A DNA stretch of 64,000 nucleotides, from the NCBI RefSeq assembly GCF_052076145.1, contig NZ_CP197246.1:1302001-1366000 (forward strand), in the 5' to 3' direction. Both the position numbers and the translations under genes were made by a program. Within the stretch, counting starts at the first letter, position 1, and each line of letters starts with the position of its first letter. Positions 52,220-60,080 of this stretch are shown piece by piece. The notes below the pieces were generated by a model. It saw only the letters and a program-made list of their open reading frames with translations, was not told the DNA's origin and made no database searches. Origin of the DNA: Kitasatospora sp052076145. Lineage in GTDB: Bacteria; Actinomycetota; Actinomycetes; Streptomycetales; Streptomycetaceae.

Positions 52220-52852
52220 TCAGCGGCTCAGGGCCGAGCCCACCGAGGCGGCGACCCGCCCGGCGGTGCGCAGCACCAGCCCGAGCACCCGGTGCAGGCT
52301 CGGCGCGGCGAGGAACTGCGCGTCCAGGGCGACCCGGCGCGGCACCAGCACGTCGAGGTAGTACGTCTCCGGGTCACCCGCCGACTCGGCCGGTGGGGCG
52401 GCGAGTTCGGTGGCACGCAGCTGGACGGGGCCGGTGAGGCCGGGCCGGTGGGCGAAGACCCAGCGGCAGTCGGCGGGGTAGCGGCAGGCCAGGCCGGGGG
52501 TCTCGGGGCGCGGGCCGACCAGCGTCATGTCGCCGCGTACGAGGTTGATGAGCTGTGGGAGTTCGTCCAGGCTGGTGTCGCGCAGGGTGTGCCCGATCCG
52601 GGTGACCCGGGGGTCCGTCGCGGTGGTCACCTCGGGCCCGGCGGCGCCGGTGCGCATCGAGCGGAACTTGTAGAGGGTGAACTCCTCTCCCCCTGCGCCG
52701 ACCCGGAGTTGGCGGAAGAGCGCGGGCCCCGGGCTGGTGATGCGGACGAGCAGCGCCAGCCCGGCGAGCAGCGGCAGCAGCAGCGCCAGCGCGGGGAGGC
52801 CGAGCGCGAGGTCGAGCGCCCGCCGGGCCGGTCCGATCGGGACGGCGTCCAT
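52220..52852 (-). CDS. Polyprenyl-phosphate sugar-1-phosphate transferase (initiating enzyme)
   Basis: 210 residues: the catalytic domain only of the WbaP/PglC-like family, with a single N-terminal membrane helix (ALDLALGLPALALLLPLLAG). RITSPGPALFRQLRVG, FTLYKFRSMR, DELPQLINLVRGDM and VGPRPE are the family landmarks. It transfers a sugar-1-phosphate to undecaprenyl phosphate and so begins repeat-unit synthesis. TGATG overlap with the upstream GT2 gene. The usual long N-terminal membrane domain is absent, as in many actinobacterial forms. Confidence 0.88.
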   Translation of the reverse strand: MDAVPIGPARRALDLALGLPALALLLPLLAGLALLVRITSPGPALFRQLRVGAGGEEFTLYKFRSMRTGAAGPEVTTATDPRVTRIGHTLRDTSLDELPQLINLVRGDMTLVGPRPETPGLACRYPADCRWVFAHRPGLTGPVQLRATELAAPPAESAGDPETYYLDVLVPRRVALDAQFLAAPSLHRVLGLVLRTAGRVAASVGSALSR

Positions 52853-53835
52853 CACCGGCTCCGGAGGGCGTCGATCGTACCGGCGCGGGCCGGGTGCAGC
52901 AGCCAACGCAGGTACGCGCCGTACCCGGCGACGGTCTCCCGGGCCTCGGTGGGGCTGCGGCGCAGGGCGGCCCGCGCCAGCCGGGCGGCGGGTTCGGCGG
53001 TGAGGCTCAGCGCGGTGAGCAGCCGCGCCTGCCAGGGCGGCCAGTGGCGGGCGGCGTAGAGGCGGCGGCTGCGCAGCCAGTAGAAGAGCCGTCGGCTGCG
53101 GATCTGGTCGGAGCTGGCGTTGCCGATGTGCCGGATGCGGGCTTCGGCGACGAAGTACGAGAGCCAGCCGAGCCGGCGGGCCCGGAGCGCGAAGTCGACC
53201 TCCTCCAGGTAGAGGAAGTAGCGCTCGTCGAAGCCGCCCAACTCCCGGAAGAGCTGCGGCCGGACGAGGTAGAACGCGCCGATCACCTGGTCGACCCGGC
53301 GGGAGCTCCGCAGCTCGGTGGGCCGGAGGTGGTGCGGTGGGAAGAACGTGGGTAGGGCGCGGTCGAGACCGGCCGTCCGGCCGAGGTAGCCGGCGAGGGT
53401 GGGGAAGCGGGAGCAGGAGATGCCGGGTGCGCCGTCCGCGTCGAGGACACGGGCCCCGCAGATGCCGACCCCGTCGGCGGCCGGGCCGCGCAGGAAGTCG
53501 CCGACGGCGCGCAGGGTGTCGGGGTAGAGCTCGGTGTCGGGGTTGAGGAAGAGCAGGTAGTCGGCGGTGCTCCGGGCGGCGCCCTGGTTGCAGGCGGCCG
53601 CGAAGCCCCGGTTGCGGCGGTTGCGCAGGGTGGTGAGCGGGAGGCTGGTGGGGGTGTCGGCGGAGTCGTCGTGCGAGGCGTTGTCGACGACGACGACCCG
53701 GTGGACGTCGAGGACGGACCGGTCGGTGCGTTCGATCGAGCGCAGGCAGGTGCGCAGCAGCTCCCCGGTGTTCCAGTTGACGATCACGATGTCGACTGTG
53801 GAAGCGGGGCCCACCAGCGGAGCGGGGCCGTTCAT
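52852..53835 (-). CDS. GT2-family glycosyltransferase (rhamnosyltransferase-like)
   Basis: 327 residues. VDIVIVNWNTGELLRTCLRSI, VVVVDNASHDDS, RNRGFAAACNQG and FLNPDTEL make the GT-A donor site; GGFDERYFLYLEEVDF is the acceptor-side motif of rhamnosyltransferase-like GT2 proteins. The C-terminal 70 residues are basic and amphipathic. ATG at 53835, ATGA overlap with the preceding glycosyltransferase gene. Confidence 0.88.
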   Translation of the reverse strand: MNGPAPLVGPASTVDIVIVNWNTGELLRTCLRSIERTDRSVLDVHRVVVVDNASHDDSADTPTSLPLTTLRNRRNRGFAAACNQGAARSTADYLLFLNPDTELYPDTLRAVGDFLRGPAADGVGICGARVLDADGAPGISCSRFPTLAGYLGRTAGLDRALPTFFPPHHLRPTELRSSRRVDQVIGAFYLVRPQLFRELGGFDERYFLYLEEVDFALRARRLGWLSYFVAEARIRHIGNASSDQIRSRRLFYWLRSRRLYAARHWPPWQARLLTALSLTAEPAARLARAALRRSPTEARETVAGYGAYLRWLLHPARAGTIDALRSR

Positions 53836-54905
53836 GACGCGGCCTCAAGTTCCAGGGCGGCTCGCCAGGCGGGCAGCCAGGCCCGGTAGGAGTAGTGCCG
53901 GTCGGTGATGTCGCGGGCGCGGGCGCCGAGGGCGGCGCGGACGGTGGCGGGGCCGTCGAGCAGGCCGAGCAGGGCGTCCGCCCACTCGTCGGTGCCCCGG
54001 GGGCCGGGCAGGCCGAAGTGCGCCAGCAGGTCGGCGTTCACCCCGACGGGGCTGGCGACGGCCGGGAGGGCGGCGGCGCCGTACTGCAGCAGCTTGTACC
54101 CGCACTTGCCCCGGTTGTAGAGGGTGTCGGGGACGGGCATCAGGCCGAGGTCGAGCTCCGCGAGGGTGTGCCGCTGGACGCTCTCGGACCAGGCGACCCG
54201 GTCGATCAGGGCCTCCAGCGGGCCGAGTGTGCGGCGGGTGGTGCCGATCAGGGTGAGCCGGGCGCCGGTGCGGCGGTGAAGTTCCGCCAGCGCGTCCGCG
54301 ATCATCAGCAGGTACGGCTCGTTGCCGGGCGAGCCGATCCAGCCGAGCCGAGGCGGGTCGTGCAGCGCGTACCCGCTCTTGCGCCGGTAGCTCTGCGGCG
54401 CGACGCAGCTCGGGATCAGCCGCACGTCGTGGTGGCGGGCCGAGGCCCAGTCGGCGAGCACGGGCGACCCGGCGACGACCCGGTCGGCGCAGGCGACGGC
54501 GAGCACCGCCTTCGCCGCCTTGGGCGCGACCCGCCGGGCGAGGCCGCCGTCGCCCTGGTCCCACTGGAGGGCGTCGTCGAAGTCGTAGACCGCGAACTCC
54601 GAACGGGTGATCAGCCGCCGTTCCAGGCCACCCCGGCTGAGTGGGGAGGCCTCCCGGTGGAGCAGCAGGCGGTACGGCCGGTCGGCGGCGAGCGCCCGCA
54701 GCCGCAGCTCGGCCCGTGCCACGGCGACCGGGCGGCGGGCCAGTTGCGCGGGGGCGGCGTCCCGGCGGGAGAGGTAGCTGCTGAGCTGGAAGTCGTCACC
54801 GGCCAGCTCCGGCGCACGGTCCAGCCACTCGAACACCCGCACGCGTGCACTGCCCGCACCCCGCCCGTACGGGGTGACCACGCAGGTGCGAATACGGCTC
54901 TCCAT
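53832..54905 (-). CDS. GT-B glycosyltransferase, first gene of the minus-strand operon
   Basis: 357 residues. CVVTPYGRGAGSARVRVFEWL opens the acceptor domain, VYDFDDALQWDQ and VVAGSPVLADWA follow, and LGWIGSPGNEPYL and GKCGYKLLQYGAAALPAVAS form the donor-binding half. Family assignment within GT-B is loose (GT1/GT4-like). It leads the five-gene operon that ends at 49943. Three 17-base repeats lie directly upstream (54920-54970). Confidence 0.78.
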   Translation of the reverse strand: MESRIRTCVVTPYGRGAGSARVRVFEWLDRAPELAGDDFQLSSYLSRRDAAPAQLARRPVAVARAELRLRALAADRPYRLLLHREASPLSRGGLERRLITRSEFAVYDFDDALQWDQGDGGLARRVAPKAAKAVLAVACADRVVAGSPVLADWASARHHDVRLIPSCVAPQSYRRKSGYALHDPPRLGWIGSPGNEPYLLMIADALAELHRRTGARLTLIGTTRRTLGPLEALIDRVAWSESVQRHTLAELDLGLMPVPDTLYNRGKCGYKLLQYGAAALPAVASPVGVNADLLAHFGLPGPRGTDEWADALLGLLDGPATVRAALGARARDITDRHYSYRAWLPAWRAALELEAAS

Positions 54906-54919
54906 CTCCGGCTCCGAAG

Positions 54920-54970
54920 TCTGTACGACACTCAGATCTATACGAGACTCAGATCTGTATGGGACTCAGC
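54920..54970. repeat. Three tandem 17-base repeats in the divergent promoter region
   Basis: TCTGTACGACACTCAGA, TCTATACGAGACTCAGA and TCTGTATGGGACTCAGC follow one another without gaps in the 138 bases between the divergent glycosyltransferase and methyltransferase genes. AGATCT recurs at each junction. The 17-base period is near one and a half helical turns. They may be iterated activator sites for both arms of the polysaccharide locus. Confidence 0.7.
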
Positions 54971-55043
54971 AAACCGGAGCCGCGTGCGCTGCGGCTCCCG
55001 CAATCGGACGAGAAAGCCTGCGTCCGGGGCAGGGAGGAGCCGC

Positions 55044-56021
55044 ATGCCGCTGCTGGAGCCGGAGGCCGTCGCCGAACTGCTGGTCTGCCCGCGCTGCCGC
55101 TCGCCGCTGGTGCGCGGGCCCAGCAGCGGGCCCAGCAGCGGGCCCAGCAGCGGGCCCAGCAGCGGGCCCAGCAGCGGCCTGCGGTGCGGTGCGCCGGGGT
55201 GCGCGCTGGAGTTCCCGTCGGCCGGGGGCCTGCCGGTGCTGGTGGACTTCGAGCAGAGCGTGCTGCGGCGCTCCGAGCTGGGGCGGGCGGCCCTCGCTCC
55301 GGCGCTCGGCGATCGGCTGCCGCGGGTGCTCCGACGGCTCTGGAAGCCGGTCAACCGGGTCGCGGAGCGGAACATCGCCCGGCTGACCACCCTGCTGCCG
55401 GGTGCCGGGCCGGTGGTGCTGGTGGTCGGCGGCGCCACCGTGGGCAACGGGGTGGGCGCGCTGTACACCGCGCCCGGCCTCGGGGTGATCGCCTTCGACC
55501 TCGCGGTGAGCCCGCTCACCCAGTTCGTCGCCGACGCGCACCGCATCCCGCTGGCCGACGGCTCGGTCGACGCGGTCGTGGTGCAGGCGGTGCTGGAGCA
55601 CGTGCTCGCGCCGGAGGAGGTGGTCGCCGAGATCCACCGGGTGCTGCGGTGCGACGGGCTGGTGTACGCCGAGACGCCCTTCCTCCAGCAGGTCCACGCC
55701 GGGCCGTACGACTTCACCCGCTTCACCCCCAGCGGGCACCGCCGGCTCTTCCGCCGCTTCACCCAGCTGGACGCCGGCACCGTGACGGGCCCCGGCACCC
55801 AACTGCTCTGGAGCCTCGACCACCTCGCCCGGGGCCTGTGCCGCTCGGCCCTCGCCGGGCGGGCCGTCCGCGCCCTGCTGTCCTGGCTGCGCTGGCTCGA
55901 CGCCCTCGTCCCGCCCCCGTACGCGGCGGACAGCGCGGGCGCCTGCTACTTCCTCGGCCGCCGCAGCGACAGCGCCCTGAACCCTGCAGAGATCATCGCG
56001 TACTACCCCGGCGCGCAGTAA
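55044..56021 (+). CDS. SAM methyltransferase with Trm112-like zinc ribbon
   Basis: 325 residues. A zinc ribbon starts the protein, CPRCRSPL and, after an inserted repeat, CGAPGCALEFPSAGGLPVLV (Trm112-like, Cys-x2-Cys and Cys-x4-Cys). The methyltransferase follows, with VLVVGGATVGNG, FDLAVSP, AHRIPLADGSVDAVV and LEHV. It probably methylates a sugar or a lipid-linked intermediate. Five PSSG repeats (residues about 25-44) split the ribbon between its two Cys pairs. AGGGAGGAG precedes the ATG. Confidence 0.82.
   Translation: MPLLEPEAVAELLVCPRCRSPLVRGPSSGPSSGPSSGPSSGPSSGLRCGAPGCALEFPSAGGLPVLVDFEQSVLRRSELGRAALAPALGDRLPRVLRRLWKPVNRVAERNIARLTTLLPGAGPVVLVVGGATVGNGVGALYTAPGLGVIAFDLAVSPLTQFVADAHRIPLADGSVDAVVVQAVLEHVLAPEEVVAEIHRVLRCDGLVYAETPFLQQVHAGPYDFTRFTPSGHRRLFRRFTQLDAGTVTGPGTQLLWSLDHLARGLCRSALAGRAVRALLSWLRWLDALVPPPYAADSAGACYFLGRRSDSALNPAEIIAYYPGAQ
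55116..55175 (+). repeat. Five tandem copies of GGGCCCAGCAGC in a coding region
   Basis: A 12-base unit, identical five times, codes for PSSG-type repeats in the loop of the methyltransferase zinc ribbon. Being in frame, changes in copy number would alter only loop length. Confidence 0.92.
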
Positions 56022-56047
56022 GCCTCACGCAGCCGGCCAGCCCGCCG

Positions 56048-56121
56048 GGGGCGCGGGGAACTGCGCGAAATCGGGAGTGACGGTCCGGTTCCTTCCGATT
56101 TCGCGCAGTTCCCCGCGCCCC
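56048..56121. terminator. Hairpin with perfect 27-base arms
   Basis: The arms at 56048-56074 and 56095-56121 are exact complements (core GCGCGGGGAACTGCGCG) with a 20-base loop. It lies after the methyltransferase and would end that transcript or insulate the Wzz/Wzc-like gene. The GGGGAACTGCGCG core is a widespread intergenic repeat in Streptomyces genomes. Confidence 0.75.
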
Positions 56122-56236
56122 TGGGTCCGCAGATGGCTCTCCCCCGAATGACGTAGCGGAAGTCCCGCCGACACCGCATCCGCCCGCCCCGGTGTGCTCC
56201 GTAGCGTGGAGGGGCCTGGCCAAGGAGGGCTGCCTG

Positions 56237-57658
56237 ATGGAGCTACGTGACTACGCCCGGGTGCTGCGTGAGCGGTGGCGCCTGGTGGGGGTCTGCCTGC
56301 TGGCGGGCCTGCTGGCGGCGGTGGCGGCGATCGCGCTGACCACCAGGACGTACAACGCGCACGCCCAGCTCTTCGTCGCGACCAGCGACGTGAGCAGTGC
56401 CAACGCCTACCAGGGCGGCCTGTTCTCGCAGGAGCGGGTGAAGTCGTACACCCAGATCGTCAACAGCCCGCCGGTGGTCGACCGGGTGGTCACCGCGCTC
56501 GGCCTGCACACTTCGCCCGAGCGCCTCGCGAAGCAGATCAGCGCGACGGCGCCGCTCGACACGGTGCTGATCGACATCAAGGTGACGGACGCCTCCCCCA
56601 CCCGGGCGCAGGCGATCGCCAACGCGACGGCCGAGCAGTTCACCCAGTTCGTGGCCCAGATCGAGCAGTCCTCCCCGAACGGCTCCGCGCTGGTGAAGGT
56701 CAGCGTGGTCGGCCCGTCCGCCGCGCCGACCTCCCCCGCCAGCCCGCAGCCCGTGCTGTACCTAGGCATCGGGGTGCTGGCGGGGCTGGGCGTCGGGGTG
56801 AGCGGCGCACTGTTGCGCAGCGCGCTGGACACCCGCATGAAGAGCCGCGAGGACGTCCGGACCGGGCTCGGCCTGACGACCGTCGGCAGCGTCCCGGCCG
56901 ACCCGGCGCTGCGCCGGGTCCGGCAGCTGCCGGAGGCGGAGGGGTCGCAGCGGGCCGAGGCGCTGAGCCAGCTGTGCACCAACATCCGCTATCTGGGCGG
57001 TGACCACCGCCCCCGCTCGGTCGTGGTGACGAGTGCGCTGCCCGACGAGGGCCGGACGGCGACCGCCGTCGACCTGGCGGTGAGCCTGGCCCGGACGGGC
57101 CGCCGGGTGGTGCTGGTCGAGGGTGACCTGCGCCGGCCGAGGCTGGCGGAGTACCTGGGCCTGCCCGGGGCCGTCGGGCTCGGCCAGCTGCTGGCCGGGC
57201 GGGCGGGGCTGTCGGCCGCGCTGCAGGACTGGGGCGGCGGGCTGCTGCGGGTGGTGACGGCGGGCGAACCGGCGGGCGAACCGGCCCAGTTGCTGGCCTC
57301 CCCGGCGCTCGGCGGGCTGCTCCGCAGGCTGGAGGAGCAGGCCGATCTGGTGGTGCTGGACAGTCCGCCGCTGCTGCCGTTCGCCGACGGCGCGGTGCTG
57401 GCCGCCGAGGCGGGCGACGCCCTGCTGGTGGTCCGCAGCGGCCGCACGAAGCGGGCCCCGGCCCGCCGGGCGCTGGACAGCCTGGCGGCCGTCGACGCAC
57501 ACGTCCTCGGTGTCGTGCTGACCATGACGCCCACCCGGGCCGGCCCCTCGCAGCGGACCAGCCCCCGGGCGCAGTCCGCCACCCCCTGGCACGAGCCGCC
57601 GCACACCTCCGTCCTGGTGAACGGCAGCCCGCAGCCCGCCCCCGAGCGCCGGACCTGA
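56237..57658 (+). CDS. Wzz/Wzc-like chain-length and tyrosine-kinase-like protein
   Basis: 473 residues. A Wzz domain lies between two membrane helices (about residues 20-40 and 170-195). The cytoplasmic BY-kinase-like domain has SALPDEGRTATA for Walker A (about residue 268), VLVEGDLRRPRL for Walker A', and LVVLDSPPLLPFADG for Walker B. The Walker A lysine is replaced by Arg and no tyrosine occurs in the last 45 residues, so autophosphorylation may be lost. It should set polymer length with the Wzy-like protein next door. AAGGAGG precedes the ATG. Confidence 0.85.
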   Translation: MELRDYARVLRERWRLVGVCLLAGLLAAVAAIALTTRTYNAHAQLFVATSDVSSANAYQGGLFSQERVKSYTQIVNSPPVVDRVVTALGLHTSPERLAKQISATAPLDTVLIDIKVTDASPTRAQAIANATAEQFTQFVAQIEQSSPNGSALVKVSVVGPSAAPTSPASPQPVLYLGIGVLAGLGVGVSGALLRSALDTRMKSREDVRTGLGLTTVGSVPADPALRRVRQLPEAEGSQRAEALSQLCTNIRYLGGDHRPRSVVVTSALPDEGRTATAVDLAVSLARTGRRVVLVEGDLRRPRLAEYLGLPGAVGLGQLLAGRAGLSAALQDWGGGLLRVVTAGEPAGEPAQLLASPALGGLLRRLEEQADLVVLDSPPLLPFADGAVLAAEAGDALLVVRSGRTKRAPARRALDSLAAVDAHVLGVVLTMTPTRAGPSQRTSPRAQSATPWHEPPHTSVLVNGSPQPAPERRT

Positions 57659-57667
57659 GCCCTCCTC

Positions 57668-59086
57668 ATGTCTCCCCAGGTGCTCGCCCTGCTGCTCGGC
57701 ATCACGGCCCTGCTGGCCCTGGTGCCGGCCGGGCTGGGCCTGGGCCGGGCGGTCGGGCACGGCGACTGGGACCTGACGTCGAGTCTCGTCCTGCTGGCCG
57801 GTCTCGCCGCCAGCCTGCCGACCGCCCTCGCCTCGCTCGCGGCCCAGCAGACCCCCGCCACGGACGCCTTCGGCACCGTGCAGGTGGGCCTCTCCGCCAC
57901 CGCCTACCGGCTCGACCAGGCCGCGAACGCCACGCTGCTGGCCGCCTGCCTGGTGTTCTTCGTGGTCCGGTGCTGCTCGGGGCGGGCCAAGGTCAACGTC
58001 GCGCCGCTCATCGCCGCCGCGATCTGCCTGGTCACCGCCGTCTCCGACGGCCTGAACGGGCACCAGATCTTCGCCAGCCGCCAGGTCGTGCTGCTGGCCG
58101 TCCTGCTGGCGGCCGCCGTCGCCCGGCCGGGCCGCCCGGCCTTCCTCGGAGCGGCCGCCTGCGGCCTGCTGCTGACGGTGCTCGGCGGCCTGCGGGCGCT
58201 GCTCCGGGCCCAGGACGTCTTCCGCGACTGCCGGTCGGACAAGTGCGGCGTGCTCGGCGTGCTGTACACGGGGGTGTTCCCGAACGAGAACACCTTCGGC
58301 CTGGCCCTGGCGCTCTCCGTCCCGTTCGTCTGGCTGGGGCTGCGCGGGCGCGTCCGGGTGGTGCTGGCCTGCTACGTCGCGGCCGTGGTGGTGGCGACCG
58401 GCAGCAGGCAGGCGATCGTGACGGCCGCCGTCGCGCTGCTGCTCCTGCTGGTCCTGCGCCCGCACCTGCCGGAGGACGGCCCCCGGCGCCTCCGCCCGGC
58501 CCGCGCCCTGGGCGCGGCGGGCGCGGCGGCGGCCGTCGGGCTGATGCTGCCGTTCCTGCCCTTCGCCCCGGAGTCGTTCTCCCAGCGCGCGCAGTTCTGG
58601 GCCGTGGCGCGTGAACAGCTGCCCGGCTCACCGCTGTTCGGCTTCGGCGCGAAGGCCTGGGGCGATCTGTACCACGTCGGCCAGATCCCCGTCGCGCTGA
58701 CGTACTCACCGCACAACCAGTGGATCGACGTGCTGTACGCGGGCGGGCTGACCGGCCTGGTGCTCTTCCTCGCCCTGCTGGCCTACCTGCTGCTGCGCGG
58801 CGGGCGCCAGGGCCTCGCCCTGGCCTCCTGCCTGCTGACCCCGGTGCTGGTCGCCGCCTGCCTGGAGCGGCCGTGGTCCTTCGGCATCAGCGACTGGCTG
58901 ACGTTCACCCTGGTCGCCACCGCCCTGCTGCCGGTGACGGCGAAGGTCCGGCTGCCCTCCCCGGTGCCCCCCGCTCGGCCCTCCGGCGCGCACGCCACCG
59001 CCGTCAGTCTCCGAGCAACCACTCCAACGGGCGCAGCGTCTCGTCCCAGGCCAGCCGCTGTGCCTCGGCGTACGCCTCGTCGCTGA
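57668..59086 (+). CDS. O-antigen ligase/polymerase-family membrane protein (Wzy-like)
   Basis: 472 residues with about eleven to twelve helices. The Wzy_C pattern is seen in VFPNENTFGLALALSVPF, GSRQAIV and the large outer loop with SPHNQWIDVLYAGGL (His near residue 350). It likely polymerises the repeat units flipped by the neighbouring flippase. It begins ten bases after the Wzz/Wzc-like gene. The last 83 bases overlap the convergent glycosyltransferase, so the low-complexity C-terminal tail is read on both strands. Confidence 0.82.
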   Translation: MSPQVLALLLGITALLALVPAGLGLGRAVGHGDWDLTSSLVLLAGLAASLPTALASLAAQQTPATDAFGTVQVGLSATAYRLDQAANATLLAACLVFFVVRCCSGRAKVNVAPLIAAAICLVTAVSDGLNGHQIFASRQVVLLAVLLAAAVARPGRPAFLGAAACGLLLTVLGGLRALLRAQDVFRDCRSDKCGVLGVLYTGVFPNENTFGLALALSVPFVWLGLRGRVRVVLACYVAAVVVATGSRQAIVTAAVALLLLLVLRPHLPEDGPRRLRPARALGAAGAAAAVGLMLPFLPFAPESFSQRAQFWAVAREQLPGSPLFGFGAKAWGDLYHVGQIPVALTYSPHNQWIDVLYAGGLTGLVLFLALLAYLLLRGGRQGLALASCLLTPVLVAACLERPWSFGISDWLTFTLVATALLPVTAKVRLPSPVPPARPSGAHATAVSLRATTPTGAASRPRPAAVPRRTPRR

Positions 59087-60080
59087 GCCGCTGCCACTCG
59101 GCCGCCCGGCCGAGCCCGGCGACGACCTCGGTGAAGGTCTCCTCCTCGTACGCCACCGAGCCGCGCAGGCCGCCCAGCCCACGCCGCCAGGCGGGGACGA
59201 GGACGGGCAGGCCGTGCGCGAGGTACTCCAGGTGCTTGGCCGAGAAGCCCTCGCGGCGCAGCTCGTCGCGGGTGCAGGTGATCAGGCCGAGCTGGTACTC
59301 GGCGAGGATGCCGGGGGCCGCGTAGCCACGGTGGTTCAGGCCGAGGGCCGGGTCGGGCGGCGGGCCGCCGTAGACGTCGACGGGGTAGCGGCGGCTGAGC
59401 CGGGCGAGCAGCGGCAGGTCGATGAAACGGGAGCCGAGCGAGCCGAGGTAGGCGATCCGTGGCGGGTCGGCGAAGACGGCCCGCCGGTCGGCGGGCGTGC
59501 AGCCGAAGTTGAGGGTCAGCAGGTTGCGGCCGCTGATGCCGTAGTGCAGCTTCGCGTAGCGGGCGTAGGACTCCCAGTGGAAGGCGAGGTGGTCGACGGT
59601 CTCGAAGAGCCGCGCCTCGTTGCGGCGCATGGCGCGGTGCTGGCGCGGGGTGAGCCTGCCCTCGTGGAACAGCTCGTCGGCCCAGGGGGTCGGGCAGTCG
59701 TAGAGGGACTTCGGGGCGTCGACCAACACCCAGGCGTCGTAGGGCTCTTCGCAGATGACGAGGTCGAAACCGGCGAGCGGCAGGGTGGCTCGCAGGATGC
59801 CCCGGCGCAGCCGCTGGTCGGCGCGGAGGGCCGGGTGGGAGAGGTGGCGCCGGGTGAGCTCGTGGCGGCGGACGAGCCGGGCGGCGCCCTCGACCGCGAA
59901 CAGCGCGGCCTGCCGGGCGCTGCGGCCGGGGAGGCGGCGGCTCGTCGTCGACCGGCTGAGCAGGGAGGTGTCGACCACCTGCACCTCGTGGCCGCGCTCA
60001 CGGAGGAAGCGCTCCACCTCGACGGGCTTCAACTGATTTGCATAGCCGTCCAGTTGGCAGAGCAGCAGGACTCTCGCCAT
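59004..60080 (-). CDS. Glycosyltransferase (GT-B type, weakly assigned)
   Basis: 358 residues. LLLCQLDGYANQLKPVEVERFL, FDLVICEEPYDAWVLVD, RIAYLGSLGSRFIDLPLL and EGFSAKHLEYLAHGLPVLVP are compatible with a GT-B glycosyltransferase, the last segment being the donor-binding E-x7-E region. Family number is not certain. The ATG at 60080 follows GGGAGG and overlaps the flippase stop (TGATG). It converges on the polymerase gene with an 83-base overlap. Confidence 0.75.
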   Translation of the reverse strand: MARVLLLCQLDGYANQLKPVEVERFLRERGHEVQVVDTSLLSRSTTSRRLPGRSARQAALFAVEGAARLVRRHELTRRHLSHPALRADQRLRRGILRATLPLAGFDLVICEEPYDAWVLVDAPKSLYDCPTPWADELFHEGRLTPRQHRAMRRNEARLFETVDHLAFHWESYARYAKLHYGISGRNLLTLNFGCTPADRRAVFADPPRIAYLGSLGSRFIDLPLLARLSRRYPVDVYGGPPPDPALGLNHRGYAAPGILAEYQLGLITCTRDELRREGFSAKHLEYLAHGLPVLVPAWRRGLGGLRGSVAYEEETFTEVVAGLGRAAEWQRLSDEAYAEAQRLAWDETLRPLEWLLGD

